From Phyllostachys edulis (lineage: Eukaryota; Streptophyta; Magnoliopsida; Poales; Poaceae), in contig CM070562.1 of NCBI GenBank assembly GCA_036346405.1, positions 103,936,999 to 104,000,998 of the forward strand: DNA of 64,000 bases. The letters run 5' to 3'. Below are positions 1-13,000 of this stretch, one piece after another (within the stretch, counting starts at the first letter, position 1; every line of letters begins with the position of its first letter). The notes below the pieces were generated by a model that saw nothing but the letters and a program-made list of their open reading frames with translations, ran no database searches and was not told where the DNA came from. The position numbers were made by a program, and so were the translations under genes.

Positions 1-640
1 ATACCTAGTGGCCTTACTAAGGATAATGGATCACAATTTGTTAGTGGTTTGTTCCAATATTATTGCGATGAAATAGACACACAAATATGTCTCGCCTCAA
101 TTGCTCACCTATAGAGCAACGGAGCAGTCGAACGTGCTAATGGCAAAAATGCAAGGCATAAATAAAAGGGTATTTGACCACCTCACGGTACGTTCGGGGG
201 CTTCGATACATAAACTCTACTCGGTGCTTTGGGCCTTACGCACTATGACCAGTATGGCTACTAGTGAAACACCATGTCAACTGGTTTACAAAGCTGAAGC
301 CGTATTACCCAATAAAACCCACTTGGGATCTACAGGAATTGATCATTAGGGCAAGGTCAATCAAGATGAGCAGCACGAAGATGATATCAACTTATTTGAA
401 GAGAAGCGTGGTCGAGCACTTATCAGATCTGCAACCTACTTACAAGGGTTACGACGATACTACAATAGAAGAGTTCAACCATGTATACTTAACGTGCGAG
501 ACTTGGTTCTTAGAAGAATTCAGAATTAGTCCAATTTGAACAAGGTATCTCCTAAATGGGAAGGTCATTTTACTGAAGTCTTTGTCAATCGACCAGGATC
601 TACTGAATTAGCTATGGAAGATGGATGAATCCTTTCAAAT
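1..640 (+). pseudogene. Ty3/gypsy (Tat-type) integrase 3' remnant
   Basis: Conceptual translation in shifting frames gives the end of a gypsy integrase: the catalytic-core motif around TKDNGSQFVSGLFQYYC near the start, then SNGAVERANG after an in-frame stop near 112, and a C-terminal segment ending WEGHFTEVFVNRPGSTELAMED near 555-625. The same C-terminal pattern (VTRPGSVRLAMEDG type) recurs at 62,800-62,900, so both ends of the window carry the same element family. Several stops and frameshifts make it non-coding today. The element's 5' part lies outside the window. Assignment to the Tat lineage rests on family pattern memory and on the antisense gene that follows it. Confidence 0.75.
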
Positions 641-1257
641 GCCTGGAATATAGAGCACATCTGCAAGTATTAGGTGTAAAACATTCTCTATTATCAATAA
701 AGTTTATATTGTTATTTATTCTTTATTTTATTATATTATATATTTTTTTATCATATTACACTTTGTGTGAGCCTATATTACTATCTATTATGATGAAGGC
801 TAGTCTATGATTTCTGACCATAGTTTCCTAACATATACAAAGTCACTGGTCGAATCTTAAGATAACTTCTACACGAGACTTTTCTTGTAAGTCAGTACTT
901 AGTACTTAGAAACTCACTAGGTAAACTTTGTCTTGGATTTGCTACTAGTTGTACTAAGTATACTGTGAAGGACATACTGGTCATACCAACTTAACTTTAT
1001 CACACATTACAATACTCAAATACTGTGATTAGTGTACCATGTTGCTGGTTCACAAATCACAATTAGGGCTAGTATAATATTAAAAAAATGTAAAGCAAAG
1101 CTATCACAAGGTAAATATTTACAACACCACATGTTCATTACATGATCAAAATATGTTTGGAACAAAGACAAATCATTTTTCGGTGATAACAAATTTCTGT
1201 TTTTGAACTAATGTAGCTACAACAGAGGCAACTTCTTCCTTTCTTTTCTGTACCTCG

Positions 1258-4200
1258 TCAACAGAATTGCAGATCAAGAAGGAGTTGCTCTAAATCAACT
1301 ATATCCCTAAAGAAGTGCTTTAGCTTGATGAACAGTAAAGTGATTGTACTAGTCAACACTACTGGGAGAGACTCCATCGTTTTGGTCATCTCTGGGATAT
1401 GCTTCAAAAGTAAGACCGGTTGAGTATCAACGCACTTAGCCAATTCTTCACAAGTTGGATCATCCTTGTGAAGCACAGCTGTATTGCATTTGAGTTTTGT
1501 AGCAAGACTCTTCAACTGGTCGAGAATGTGAGTCAAGATAGCCATGTTTGAACTTGCACTATTTTCAATTTGCACCATTAATGCTTTCCTTTCCTTCTCA
1601 AGAATTTCAACAACAAATTGGAGAATTTGGCACATTTCATCTAGAGATTTTATTATTATTTTCTAGAGATATAGAAATAGAAAGGAAATTAATACATATG
1701 CAAAATATTACTATAATAAACTAATAAGATAAAAATGTTTATTACCTTTTACATCCTCTTGATGCTTAACCAAGAGTTCATCGTACTTTTGTTGAAGTTG
1801 AATGCATTCCAAGCTCCTTGTGTTTAATTCTGTGTAAATTTTCACAGTTCTTTTTTGGAGCTTTACATGTTCTATGTTTGTCTCTGTTACCTGATCAGTT
1901 TTTTTCCACAAAATTAAATTCTAGTTCTCTAATCTTGTTCTCAGCCGACAAGACTTTGTACTCAAGTTCATTGATTTTTTTGGGGCAAAAAATATATTTG
2001 CCTCTTTAAGCTATCTACAAAAATTAAGAAGATTGGAAGAATAACAGAATAGATAAAGTAGAGAGTAAACTACAAGTTCTTTACCTTTTCAATTTTGCAA
2101 TCTCTGCATCCTTATTTGCATTTGCTCTAACAAAAGAATCCATCCTTGTAAATATTTCTTTTGTATTCTACACAATTCCAATTGTAAGGATTAGAATGTT
2201 ATATTTACCTCATTAAAGTTACTTTGAGATAGAAAACTTACCTCATTGAACAGATTGAGAAGACTTTCTCTGAAACTACTATACTCGACACTAGTCGGGA
2301 TAGTGGTCTGGTCGATTTGTCCCCAGACAAAACTGACCGGACCTTCTTTTTGGCTAGATTCTGAAGCCGGTCGCCATATCACTATAGCACCAGTCTCCAA
2401 TGTGAAAGTCATTTTAGGAATTGAAGCTCTTTGTGATAGTCACGACATGAATCCTTGATTGGGAGAATAGGGTACAGATCGGTGGTGTTATGATAAAGTT
2501 TGAAATAGACACTACAACATAAACCCTGACTCCTATTGTTGGGAGTGAATTGATAGAAATGACAAAAAAGATGAACAGATGGAGGAATGCTAAGAAAAGC
2601 AAAGATGTGCAAAGACACTAAGGATCAAAATAGAATTTGGACCCAAATGGGTCAATTCTAGATTGTAATGCCTAAGAACATCAGCTATAAAATCACTTTT
2701 AGGTAAATGAAAACCCAAGTAAATAAAGGATTTGAATAGAGGAATGTGACCTGGATTTGGTATCGGTTTGATGTCTTCGCCGACCGAATTCCATTAGATT
2801 AGAGCCTTGGCTGGAATGACACCCTGATCCTTGAGTAATTGGATATGCTCCTTTGAAAGAACAGATTTGCTCTAGATCGCCATGGATGAGATTGGAAAAG
2901 CTTAAGGAAAGGGGAGGGAGTTCCAAAGAAGATGAAAGGTTTCAGAATGAAAAGTTGTGGAACATACGGTGAAAGGATAAGGTAAAACTTAGGAGAGTAT
3001 TTATACTCTTTATCTTAAAACTGCTTCCCCTCTTTCAACAGTAAAATCATGAGCATGTCCTACTTAATAGGACTTGCGGTTGCACCGAAAGAAAAAATCT
3101 CTCTCTCCTCTTGAAAATAAACAAAAGAAGTTTATTACAGAAGAAAAATCTAGTTCAAAACCAAGACCAGTTTTATATAAAAGACAATATACTGCTAAAT
3201 AAAAAAAGCAAAGAAACTTACCAAAATCATTGGTTTAGACCTTTGATCTTGAACAACAATTTGGTCAATGGACTCCTTAACCATTGTCTTGGTAGCTTTA
3301 GAAGTGGCAAGATCATGCCCGACCAGTTCATCGGTTGTTGTTGCTACTTCTCCTTCTTTGACAGTGGTCAGAGCCTCCTTGACCACATCTATGCTTGTGG
3401 AAGCTCACGTTTCATGAACGATGGTTGGAGCCTTCTCGACCAATTCATCAACAGTGGGTGCTGACTCCTCAATAATGATGGTTGAAGGCTCCCCGACCAC
3501 CATGACTTCTTTTACAACTACTGGAACTTGTTTGTCCAGTGGAATAGGAGAAAGTACTACCTTTTCTCTAACTTTCCCAACTTGTCCTTGTACTTCAATT
3601 GCAGCAGGAGAAGTGTTCGGTGGACTATTATAAAATAGACAAGAAATAAATTTATTGTCTATATAATAGTTCACAATCAAAAGACTATAAGTATCAGAAA
3701 GACTTCATTTACCTTAAGTACATGCCAGAATCCCCTCCAATGTCCAACAAAGCACTGGTAGACCTAAAAGTTAGACCACCACTTCCTCTTTCATCAGATG
3801 AGACCTTGAAAATATATCCTAGTGTTTTAGGTCTTTCTAATCTGATGAAGGGGGCCTCGTCCTCTACAACCTCTTCCCCCACTCCCTGAACAATTGTGAA
3901 AGGAGGGATATGTTGAAATGCATCTTTATAAGGAGCCCAAATATTTTTTTTTGTACTTGGGTACCTTAGCAGCCTTGGCTAATTTTTCCTATGCATGTTG
4001 TCTGTCGTGTATACATTTAGACCGAATAGCAAGGACAATAGAAGTAGGGGTATTGGTTAGGTCTGGTGCTGCAATATTGTTTCTGGTTGAGGGCTTCCCG
4101 ACCACTATCTTAGAAAGGTCTGAGCTAGTATCTTTGGCCTTCTTAGCAACAAAAGTTTGGCTACTTGAACTAGTATGATCAACAAATCGTTTCATGTTAA

Positions 4201-5228
4201 GAATCTAAAAAGAAGGGAAAATCAATCAACAAGATCCTAATATTAACAAACCTTCTAAGACGAAAATATTATTTACCCTAGCTCGCTCACCCCGAACAAC
4301 AATTGGAGCCACGGTGAGGCTAACAGGTTGTCTCTCAAGTGGGATAGACTCAGAGTTATCCTTATCATCTCTCAAAATCTTAGATGCCCTATCTAAAATT
4401 TGGGCATCCGTTAATACTAAAAAGAAAAGAACAAAATTATAAGTAAACCAACCAAATACTTAGAAATAAAAAGACGATTGGAGAGTAGCATACCTCCAAT
4501 CTGGTCATTGTTGGAGTCGTTGGACTCCTCAATCACATGCCAAATGAACCATTTTCTTCAAAGGGCTTACCTGGTGCTTCAGAAAGTCATGAACGATCTT
4601 ACGACTAGTAAGACCACTTCCAACCATGGTTGCAATCATTCCAACCACCCTCTTCTCGTCAGCAGTCAAGGTGAAATCTTTTTCCTGGTCCCTATCTTTC
4701 TTTGTCCAAGTTGGAGGTGTCCTTTTAGTATACTACGGACGACTACCTTCTGGGAGGTCAAAGTAAAACCAATCTTTGTGATAGTCACGACATGAATCCT
4801 TGATTGGGAGAATAGGGTACAGATCGGTGGTGTTATGATAAAGTTTGAAATAGACACTACAACATAAACCCTGACTCCTATTGTTGGGAGTGAATTGATA
4901 GAAATGACAAAAAAGATGAACAGATGGAGGAATGCTAAGAAAAGCAAAGATGTGCAAAGACACTAAGGATCAAAATAGAATTTGGACCCAAATGGGTCAA
5001 TTCTAGATTGTAATGCCTAAGAACATCAGCTATAAAATCACTTTTAGGTAAATGAAAACCCAAGTAAATAAAGGATTTGAATAGAGGAATGTGACCTGGA
5101 TTTGGTATCGGTTTGATGTCTTCGCCGACCGAATTCCATTAGATTAGAGCCTTGGCTGGAATGACACCCTGATCCTTGAGTAATTGGATATGCTCCTTTG
5201 AAAGAACAGATTTGCTCTAGATCGCCAT
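1258..5228 (-). pseudogene. Antisense retrotransposon ORF relic (Transposase_28 / gag-like)
   Basis: Reading the minus strand from 5228 gives MAI, a stop, then SKSVLSKEHIQLLKDQGVIP and, after another stop, GEDIKPIPNPGHIPLFKSF and FHLPKSDFIADVLRHYNLEL. This is the layout of the 'putative gypsy type transposon' domain (Pfam Transposase_28) common in grass elements. Further on come KDWFYFDLPEGSRP (about 4740) and ADEKRVVGMIATMVGSGLTS (about 4620-4670), then low-complexity and coiled-coil-like stretches down to 1258. At least six in-frame stops break it. An additional antisense gene between pol and the 3' LTR is a known feature of several plant Tat elements, and this fits because the integrase remnant upstream is on the plus strand. 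The coding order is interrupted by a duplicate of its own 5' part at 2428-3108. Confidence 0.7.
2428..3108. repeat. 681-bp direct repeat, copy 1
   Basis: Matches 4773-5453 in the same orientation with a constant offset of 2345. I see one substitution (G in GAGCATG at about 3053 against A at about 5398). Both copies hold the same premature stops of the antisense relic, so the duplication is younger than the decay. Confidence 0.95.
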
Positions 5229-5453
5229 GGATGAGATTGGAAAAGCTTAAGGAAAGGGGAGGGAGTTCCAAAGAAGATGAAAGGTTTCAGAATGAAAAGT
5301 TGTGGAACATACGGTGAAAGGATAAGGTAAAACTTAGGAGAGTATTTATACTCTTTATCTTAAAACTGCTTCCCCTCTTTCAACAGTAAAATCATGAACA
5401 TGTCCTACTTAATAGGACTTGCGGTTGCACCGAAAGAAAAAATCTCTCTCTCC
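4773..5453. repeat. 681-bp direct repeat, copy 2
   Basis: Partner of 2428-3108. This copy is in the expected place at the 5' end of the antisense relic and continues in frame into the KDWFYFDLPEGSRP segment, so it is probably the original and copy 1 the insertion. Confidence 0.95.
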
Positions 5454-6630
<1,177 letters not shown>

Positions 6631-7066
6631 ATGGCACTGTCCAACCAGCCCATATAGGCTACCAGCACACAACTACAGGTGTGGGCAATGAGCCGTGGGC
6701 TTAATTTTTGTGGCAGCCCGGTTACATCGCGAGGAGCAAACTGGTCCCGGGTATCATAGGCTCACAAGGACATTAGGCCAAGGCCCAATGTAGTGGTCAA
6801 AGGCAGTGCAAAAACCACCAAAATTCCTCTAATAAGAATAACACAAAAAAAAAATCCGAGTTTTTTAAAGTAAAAGATAATACTTTTATTTGTGAGGAAA
6901 AATAAGGTAATGTATCACAAATAAAAATTCGATAAAACATGAAAAATATATTTTATGGATTTAGGAAAACTCGTGGTGTGGAACTAACCAGACAAGTCGT
7001 TATAAACGGAGGAACAGAAACCAATATGCTCCACCTGTAGTACGGCCACTATTCATTTCTTTGTAT
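6631..7066. other. Intergenic, no gene seen
   Basis: Unique-looking sequence between the first retroelement and the MITE. No ORF with family resemblance and no terminal repeats recognised. Confidence 0.5.
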
Positions 7067-7116
7067 TTTAGCAGACGAGTTTGATATGTGGAATTGTTTT
7101 TGGAGAGCAACTGTAG
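7067..7116. repeat. 50-bp direct repeat flanking MITE, left copy
   Basis: Starts TTTAGCAGACGAGTTTGA and ends GAGAGCAACTGTAG. It matches 7500-7548 with roughly seven differences. The MITE sits exactly between the two copies. Confidence 0.85.
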
Positions 7117-7499
7117 GGAGCTTTTTTATTATTTAATCTATTTTTAAAAGATAACATTCACTAACTTTATTTTTAATTCTGACCTCATTGACCACGCCAC
7201 AAGGTATGACGTGACAAAAACACATTGCCACGTCACGGACGTCAGCGTGACGGATGTGACAAACGAATACTATCACGTCACTCCTCTTGACGTGACAGGA
7301 CTTAGTCTAAAAACGAATGCGTGTTGGCTTGAGGGGCTATTGTGGCAGGTTTGGTCACGCCGTAGTTGGTGGCGTGATAGTACAGTTTAGCCACGTCATG
7401 AGTCATAACGTGACAAAGATGTCAGAATTAGAAATAAAGTTAGGAAGATATTTTTTAAAAAATATTTTTTAAAAATAGATTAAAAAATAAAAAAAGCTC
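7117..7499. mobile_element. MITE with ~70-80 bp terminal inverted repeats
   Basis: The left end GAGCTTTTTTATTATTTAAT is the reverse complement, with small gaps, of the right end at 7466-7499. The pairing continues inward to CTAACTTTATTTTTAATTC (about 7160-7178) against the inverted copy near 7420-7440. The centre is rich in TGACGTGAC-like motifs. It has no transposase. No short target duplication is visible because a 50-bp direct repeat abuts both ends. The superfamily is uncertain. Confidence 0.8.
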
Positions 7500-7548
7500 T
7501 TTAGCAGTCAAGTTTGATGGTGGAATTGTATCTGTAGAGCAACTGTAG
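7500..7548. repeat. 50-bp direct repeat flanking MITE, right copy
   Basis: Partner of 7067-7116; starts TTTAGCAGTCAAGTTTGA and ends TAGAGCAACTGTAG, directly after the right MITE terminus. Confidence 0.85.
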
Positions 7549-7566
7549 ACTTGTTAGATCGCACAG

Positions 7567-7573
7567 TATAAAG
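7567..7573 (+). promoter_or_regulatory. Candidate TATA box of the CURT1-like gene
   Basis: TATAAAG about 243 bp upstream of the start codon at 7816 and 67 bp downstream of the MITE. A plausible position for a core promoter with a ~200-base leader; the transcription start is not shown. Confidence 0.4.
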
Positions 7574-7815
7574 TCCAAAATGGAAAACGAAAAAAAAAGA
7601 TCCAGCCAAGAATGCAAACCACACAGGTGGGCCCCAGAAAAAGAGAGGAAAAGAGAAAGCGACACCTGTCCCGCAGAAAAAAGCTGGAACACAAAATCAA
7701 ACAAGCACACATCACTGAGCCACCAGCCCACCACCCCTCATCCTCCTCGCAGCTCACAAAAACCTCGAAGCCCAACCAGGTCGGCCTCCACAGAAAGGCC
7801 AGCGAGAAAAAAAAA

Positions 7816-9772
7816 ATGGAGCTCTTCGTCTCCACCACCGCGTCCGCTCGCGCCACCACTCCCTTATCCCTCGCCTCCCTCCAGCGCCGCACGCCTCCCT
7901 CCGTCGCCGTCGCCGTCCGCCGCCGCCTCCCGGCTCGAGGTCCCGAAGCTTCTCTCGCTTTGTCGCTCGTTCACTCACACTTCTCACGGTTCTCTTTCCT
8001 GTTGCGATGTTTTCGCCAGGCTGGCGCTGCGCCAGTGCCTCCGCGCCTAACCCGGTGCCGTCCGAGGAGCCCGCGTCCTTGTTCGCCTCCACCATCGTCG
8101 TCACGGAGAAGCCCGCCGCGGCGGCCGAGGAGGAGGAGAGTGGGGAGGTTGGCGCTGTGGAGGCGACAGTAGTAGCGGCGCCAGTGTCGTCTGAGGCATC
8201 CGAGGAGGACGGCGGTATAGATGACATACTGAGCAAGGTGTCGTCGTGCTGCACGTTACCTGTTTGTTGTTTCTGCGTTCGAGAGCGCGTGCCATTCTGT
8301 TTAGCGGAATGGTGTGTGCCAAGCCTTAGGGAGTAGGGATTATTCGTCGAAATGAGGATCAATGGATGGGAATTCTCAACTACGTTAGCAAATATAGGGA
8401 GATTCAGAATTGACCACCAATTCGCACGCATTTAATGCCCAATTAGGCAATTGTTGATTTCAACCAAATGCCCACATGAACACACCGGCAAATAACCCCT
8501 ATGGGCTTGGTTGGATACATTGTGATCCAACTCAATCCCGCCGGATTGACTTGGAATTTGAACTAAAATCCCTTCCAATCCGAAGGGATTGTTTCTAATC
8601 CCTCCCTATCCAAACAAGCCTATGGGATTATGCTTCTGAGGAGGGGGGGGGGTATAGGCCCGATTTCCATGCGATTGCAGCATGATATGCTCTGGTAGTA
8701 CCCTGGTAGTAATGATAACTAGATCGTCTTGGTCTTGTTGCGTTAATAACAATAGTAGCAAACATGTTATAGTATAAGATAGTCGACGGAATGAGAAGAG
8801 TCGGGTAGAAGAATACCACATCCAGGAAAATGGTAAATGAACTGGCGAAAAATGCAATCTTGCTGACTGTTTGGCTCAGCATGCCTGTTCAAGCTTACAA
8901 TAGATCTCATTATGTAAAATTGAGCTCATTCACAAACTCACATACAAGATCTGATAATCAGTAAGCTAGGTGGTTAAGCCCTAGCGTAAGATTTGCAGAG
9001 ATCTAGAGCTCCAAATACCCAACCTGTTATGAAGTTACACAGTATGAACTGAATCAGATGCCATACCACACAAATGTGTTAGTTTGGTTGCTATCGAGTG
9101 AGACTATACTATTTCATGTATCATGTATCACCATATTGCATTGGTTATTTCTGTTCCTCTGAACTCAAGAGAGTACATGTCTTGCCTTAATCATCTGCTT
9201 TCCAGTATTCATTTTCATACAGAAGGAATCTGCTTTTCAGATAGAAAGGACTTCATAGGGATACTCTGCACCTTTGTTCTTGAATGTTTTTGCTATTTTG
9301 GATGAGCTCTTGATTGCTATCTTGTTTGTTACACTCATTTTGGGCTTGCTCGTTTCAGTTGGACATCGAAGTGACACCCACTTATGTCCTCTACGGATCT
9401 GGTGCTTTCGTTGTTCTATCAATTCTATCTTCAGTTGTTTCTGCAGTCGATTCCATTCCCCTGGTATGTAGTCATGGCATTGTTGGATAAATCTGAATGT
9501 ACCTAAAGAGTCAACATTCCCTACTCCCTAAACCGCTTGACCTACTCATTGCAGTTTCCACAAGTGCTGGAACTCGTAGGAATTGGCTACTCAATTTGGT
9601 TCACAGCACGGCACCTCCTCTTCAAGGTACGTCTCCAACTCCCTACAAACTACAAGCCAGCGTCAGTCGTACCTGTTGTGTGACTGACCCTAATATCGGC
9701 TTTTGCTATGTGCAGGAAAACAGAGATGAACTGTTTGCGAAATTCGAAGATCTCAAAGGGAGGATTATTTGA
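7816..9772 (+). CDS. CURVATURE THYLAKOID 1-like protein, chloroplast (CAAD domain)
   Basis: Five exons join in phase: 7816-7939, 8020-8237, 9359-9463, 9555-9626 and 9716-9772, giving 191 aa. The N-terminus MELFVSTTASARATTPLSLA is rich in Ser, Thr, Arg and Ala, as expected of a chloroplast transit peptide. It is followed by an acidic Ala/Glu-rich stretch, then the CAAD/CURT1 domain: DDILSKLDIEVTPTYVLYG, one membrane segment (YGSGAFVVLSILSSVVSA), a short loop (VDSIPLFPQ), a second membrane segment (VLELVGIGYSIWFTARHLLF) and a charged tail KENRDELFAKFEDLKGRII. Known family members oligomerise at grana margins and bend the thylakoid membrane. The start was chosen because it opens the transit peptide and no earlier in-frame ATG gives a better one. 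Intron 2 (1.1 kb) carries a small MITE. The family call is firm; which CURT1 paralogue it is (A-D) I cannot tell. Confidence 0.88.
8503..8620. mobile_element. Short MITE in intron 2 of the CURT1-like gene
   Basis: Left end GGCTTGGTTGGATA pairs with the right end TATCCAAACAAGCC (one mismatch). The inside also folds (AATCCC/GGGATT stretches). TAT occurs on both sides as a possible 3-bp target duplication, which would suit a Tourist-like element. Confidence 0.6.
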
Positions 9773-11093
9773 GCTGGTGACGAATGATCCTTTGGCATAT
9801 GTTTAGGCTTTACAGCCAGCTCATTATTAGGCATTTTTTCAACTATCACTGAAAGGGAAAAAAAGTTGTATATGTAAGCCAAGTTTCCACTCGTCAACTG
9901 TGATCAGACATCTAAAGTTTTGCTGCTAGAGTGCTTGCTCAAGCCTTTCTGGTTGTTTTTTTACTTGATCCGATGTTTATATTCCAGATTAAAAGCGTCA
10001 AAATTTGTAGTTTGGTACCTTTGAAACATAACATGTCAAACGGTTTGAACAGATTATCAATTGTATTTCCTGCAGCCCAGTAACCTTCCATCCGTGTTCT
10101 TTATGCGGGCATAAACAGCGTCGGTCACAATCATCTAATGTTTTCCCTCCAAATCACTTATCAAAATATTGAGCTCGAAAATCGGCATACAAAACATAGT
10201 TTGATCAAGTGATTACAAACAATGCTATATTTATATACTCTGGATTTCTGGCAAGTCGCCACAGCTGTAATTACATCACTGCAAAGTGCAAAATATATTT
10301 GTAAAAATTGCTTCATGGGCAATACAAAACGTACCCTAACCTTGTAACGGAAAAAGTAAATACCACAACGCTCAGATTAGAGGATCCAGATCTTCTGTTG
10401 TAATGTAAAAGACCACCGTATAAACAGTGATTCGTGAGTATACTAATAGTAGTTGACGGTGGTATTATAGTAAATATTGTAACAACAGCAAAATATTTTA
10501 ATGTAGTGATTTTACCATGGCAAAAAAAACACTATATCGGAAAGCACTGCAGCTATTGATATGAGCCTTTGTTTTTTGATCGGACGGTAGAGATCACCTA
10601 GCCTTCTAATGTACGTCATTGTAGCTTCTCTGCATTTTGTCTTTCAATGCAGAGGATCCCGTTCCGAGGTTATAACTATACAAAACGTACTCAAACCTTA
10701 TATAGAAGTTTTGGCGGGTAAGGAACATGGCGTTAACCAGTAAGTATTTTCAGTCATTCAGCTGCACTCAGCACCATGTTTAAATTCTAAGACATTCGGA
10801 ATCATCTCTGCCTCTTGCAATCTACAAGGGTTTAATAGATGCCAACATTTCGTAGGTTAGGAGCAGTGCGTTACACAAAGGGGGCATAGAACATCTCTGC
10901 CTCTTGCAATCTACAACAGCTGATCAACAAATAGAAATCATCTCTGTTGTAGGATGAACTCTAAGTTGTCTTTTTTACTCCCCAAAAATGCTAGGAGCAT
11001 ACTATATTTTGTGAATTAGATGGGATTTTACAATTACACACATCATCCAAGACTGCAGGCCTAGGATGCAGACTCTGGTACCCCTGAGTAAGC
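9773..11093. other. Convergent 3' intergenic region
   Basis: Lies between the 3' ends of the CURT1-like gene and the J-domain gene. It holds their untranslated tails and AT-rich spacer. No coding segment was recognised. The only structure noticed is a 25-bp exact direct repeat at 10803 and 10892. Confidence 0.6.
10803..10916. repeat. 25-bp exact direct repeat pair
   Basis: CATCTCTGCCTCTTGCAATC plus TACAA occurs at 10803-10827 and again at 10892-10916, 89 bp apart. Confidence 0.9.
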
Positions 11094-13000
11094 TCACCAT
11101 ACTGAGTACCTTATGCCAAGGCCATTGCATGTAAGTATTAAACCCTTGTGCCGGTTCAGGTAATCCTTGAAATAGTTGACAACAAATCAAATGTATCAGA
11201 GAACAGTCTTGTGCAAGATAACAGAGGGAGCGGCCGTAAATACTTACCACAACATTCTGATCCTGAACATATATAATGCCCTTCTTGTCATACTCTTGCC
11301 TTTTTACTGGATTACTGAGAACTGTAAAAAAAACAAGAGTTATGATGCCATGAATGAAACCACCTGATGTACCTGCAACCTGCCTTAAGATTTGTCTCGC
11401 TTTTCTAAAAATAATATGAAAGCATGAATAGCAAAAGAGCATTCTTTAAAAGAAAAAGATTAGCTACATCTAAAGACTTATTCTGACAGTCAGTGCAAAT
11501 AATTATATAACCCAGTGATCAGGAAATTACAGTCAGTTTTTGCTAGAGCTACTGACTGTCCAATAAGTATGGATCATGTTTCTCATAGTTGTTTAGCAAT
11601 GATCCAAGTGCAGTATTTCATGGCTTGCTTATAAACTATCCAAGCTTGTTTCCACGAAGCAATGAATGATTTCTCCTAGATGAATGTAGACGAGTCCCTA
11701 AAAGATTTACCAAGCTACTTGAACAAGGACATCAGGGAGCTATCTCTGACTGAAGATAATGAAACAGCTTTCATTTAACATTGCATGATGTCCCCATAAG
11801 CCATCGTAAACAATAAAACACAGAATCATCAGTCCCTCAACAAATTCCACACATCTCGAGCTCCACCTCATAGCTTATTAATCAGACAAAGTACTAGGGT
11901 GTATTCTTAGTCTTGTGACAACCATTACTTGTATTTAAACTCCACAAGGTACCGCAAAATTCAGAGTAGTTCAGCAGCATCTTGGACAGGGAAAGAATGA
12001 ATTGTTCATGTGTCAGGCACCATGTAGTCGGACGTAATGTTTAAGATTATATGTAGGTAAATTTGTGTGCATTAATATCCAATTTGCTATGTTCTTCACG
12101 AATTTCAAGGTTTTTAGAAGCAAACAAAAACATGGGTAAACGTAAGTATTTAGCTAAAGATGTTGCTTGCACGCCATGTGAAAATACCAAGCCTACATCA
12201 TGCGAACCACACATGGTAGACAGTGTATGTAATGCTATTTTTTTTTCATCTAAGTTAACATAGATGCATGCTGATCAATTAAGCAAGCTCACCTTGGTAC
12301 GCTTCATTAATCTCCTGAAATCTGAAAGTTGCATTTTCCTCACCCTGCTTCTTGTCAGGGTGCCATTTCTACAGGAAAACGCAGGGGAAAAAAAACATTA
12401 GTCACTACCATCAAGGCATCAAACTAAGTAGAATTGTACTAGAGAGAAATACAGAAGCAGTTGCATGGGCAGCAACTAAGTAGAGTTCCTACGCTCAGGT
12501 TTCCTTATTGAGATAAATGCGGCTTCAGGTAAACAACTTGCGAAGCAGTATCAAACTACACACTTCAGGAATGGGAATCAGATAGACTAGTGTGTTGGAG
12601 CTGCGAACACTGACCAGTGCAAGGCGGATATAGCTCGACCTGATTGTCTCCTCCGACGCATCATAATCAACTTCCAATATCTTGTAGTAATCCTGCATGC
12701 GTAAATTGGCCCGTAAGTGCGAGACAGGAATTTTACCCAAAAGAAATTCGAAGCACGAATAAGGGGAAAAGGGAACTAATTGCCAGCAACAGCATTCCAT
12801 TTACACGATCTACCTATACCCCATAAAAAGTAAAACCCAACCGCCTATCGAGATCCCACAAAACGCGGTGAATCGAAGGAGCAGAGGCGGGGGTTTGGTT
12901 TCACCTTGGGCTTGGAGAGGAGGGAGATGAAGTCGAGATCGACGGGGACTTCCTCCCGCGGCCGGGCCGCCCCCTCGCCGTCCTCCCACTCCTACCACAT
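11094..13000 (-). CDS. Small J-domain (DnaJ-like) co-chaperone; start codon followed by in-frame TAG
   Basis: Five exons on the minus strand in 5' to 3' order: 13000-12905, 12692-12615, 12368-12293, 11321-11248 and 11165-11094. All four introns have GT-AG ends and the phases agree. Exon 1 supplies an acidic lead ending VPVDLDFISLLSKPK. Exons 2-4 encode the J domain: DYYKILEVDYDASEE (helix I), helix II SYIRLALKWHPDKKQGEENA with the HPD motif that stimulates Hsp70 ATPase, then FQEINEAYQVLSNPVKRQEY. The tail ends LILTCNGLGIRYSVW. There is no zinc-finger or C-terminal substrate domain, so it is a class C J-protein of about 128 residues. The natural-looking start reads ATG-TGG-TAG before EWEDGEG, and no other in-frame ATG exists in exon 1, so the present allele may not be translated normally. 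The family call is strong; function of this copy is doubtful. Confidence 0.8.

Noticed and set aside
7754..8431. 225-codon minus-strand ORF
   Set aside because: It is the shadow of the GC-rich first exons of the CURT1-like gene.
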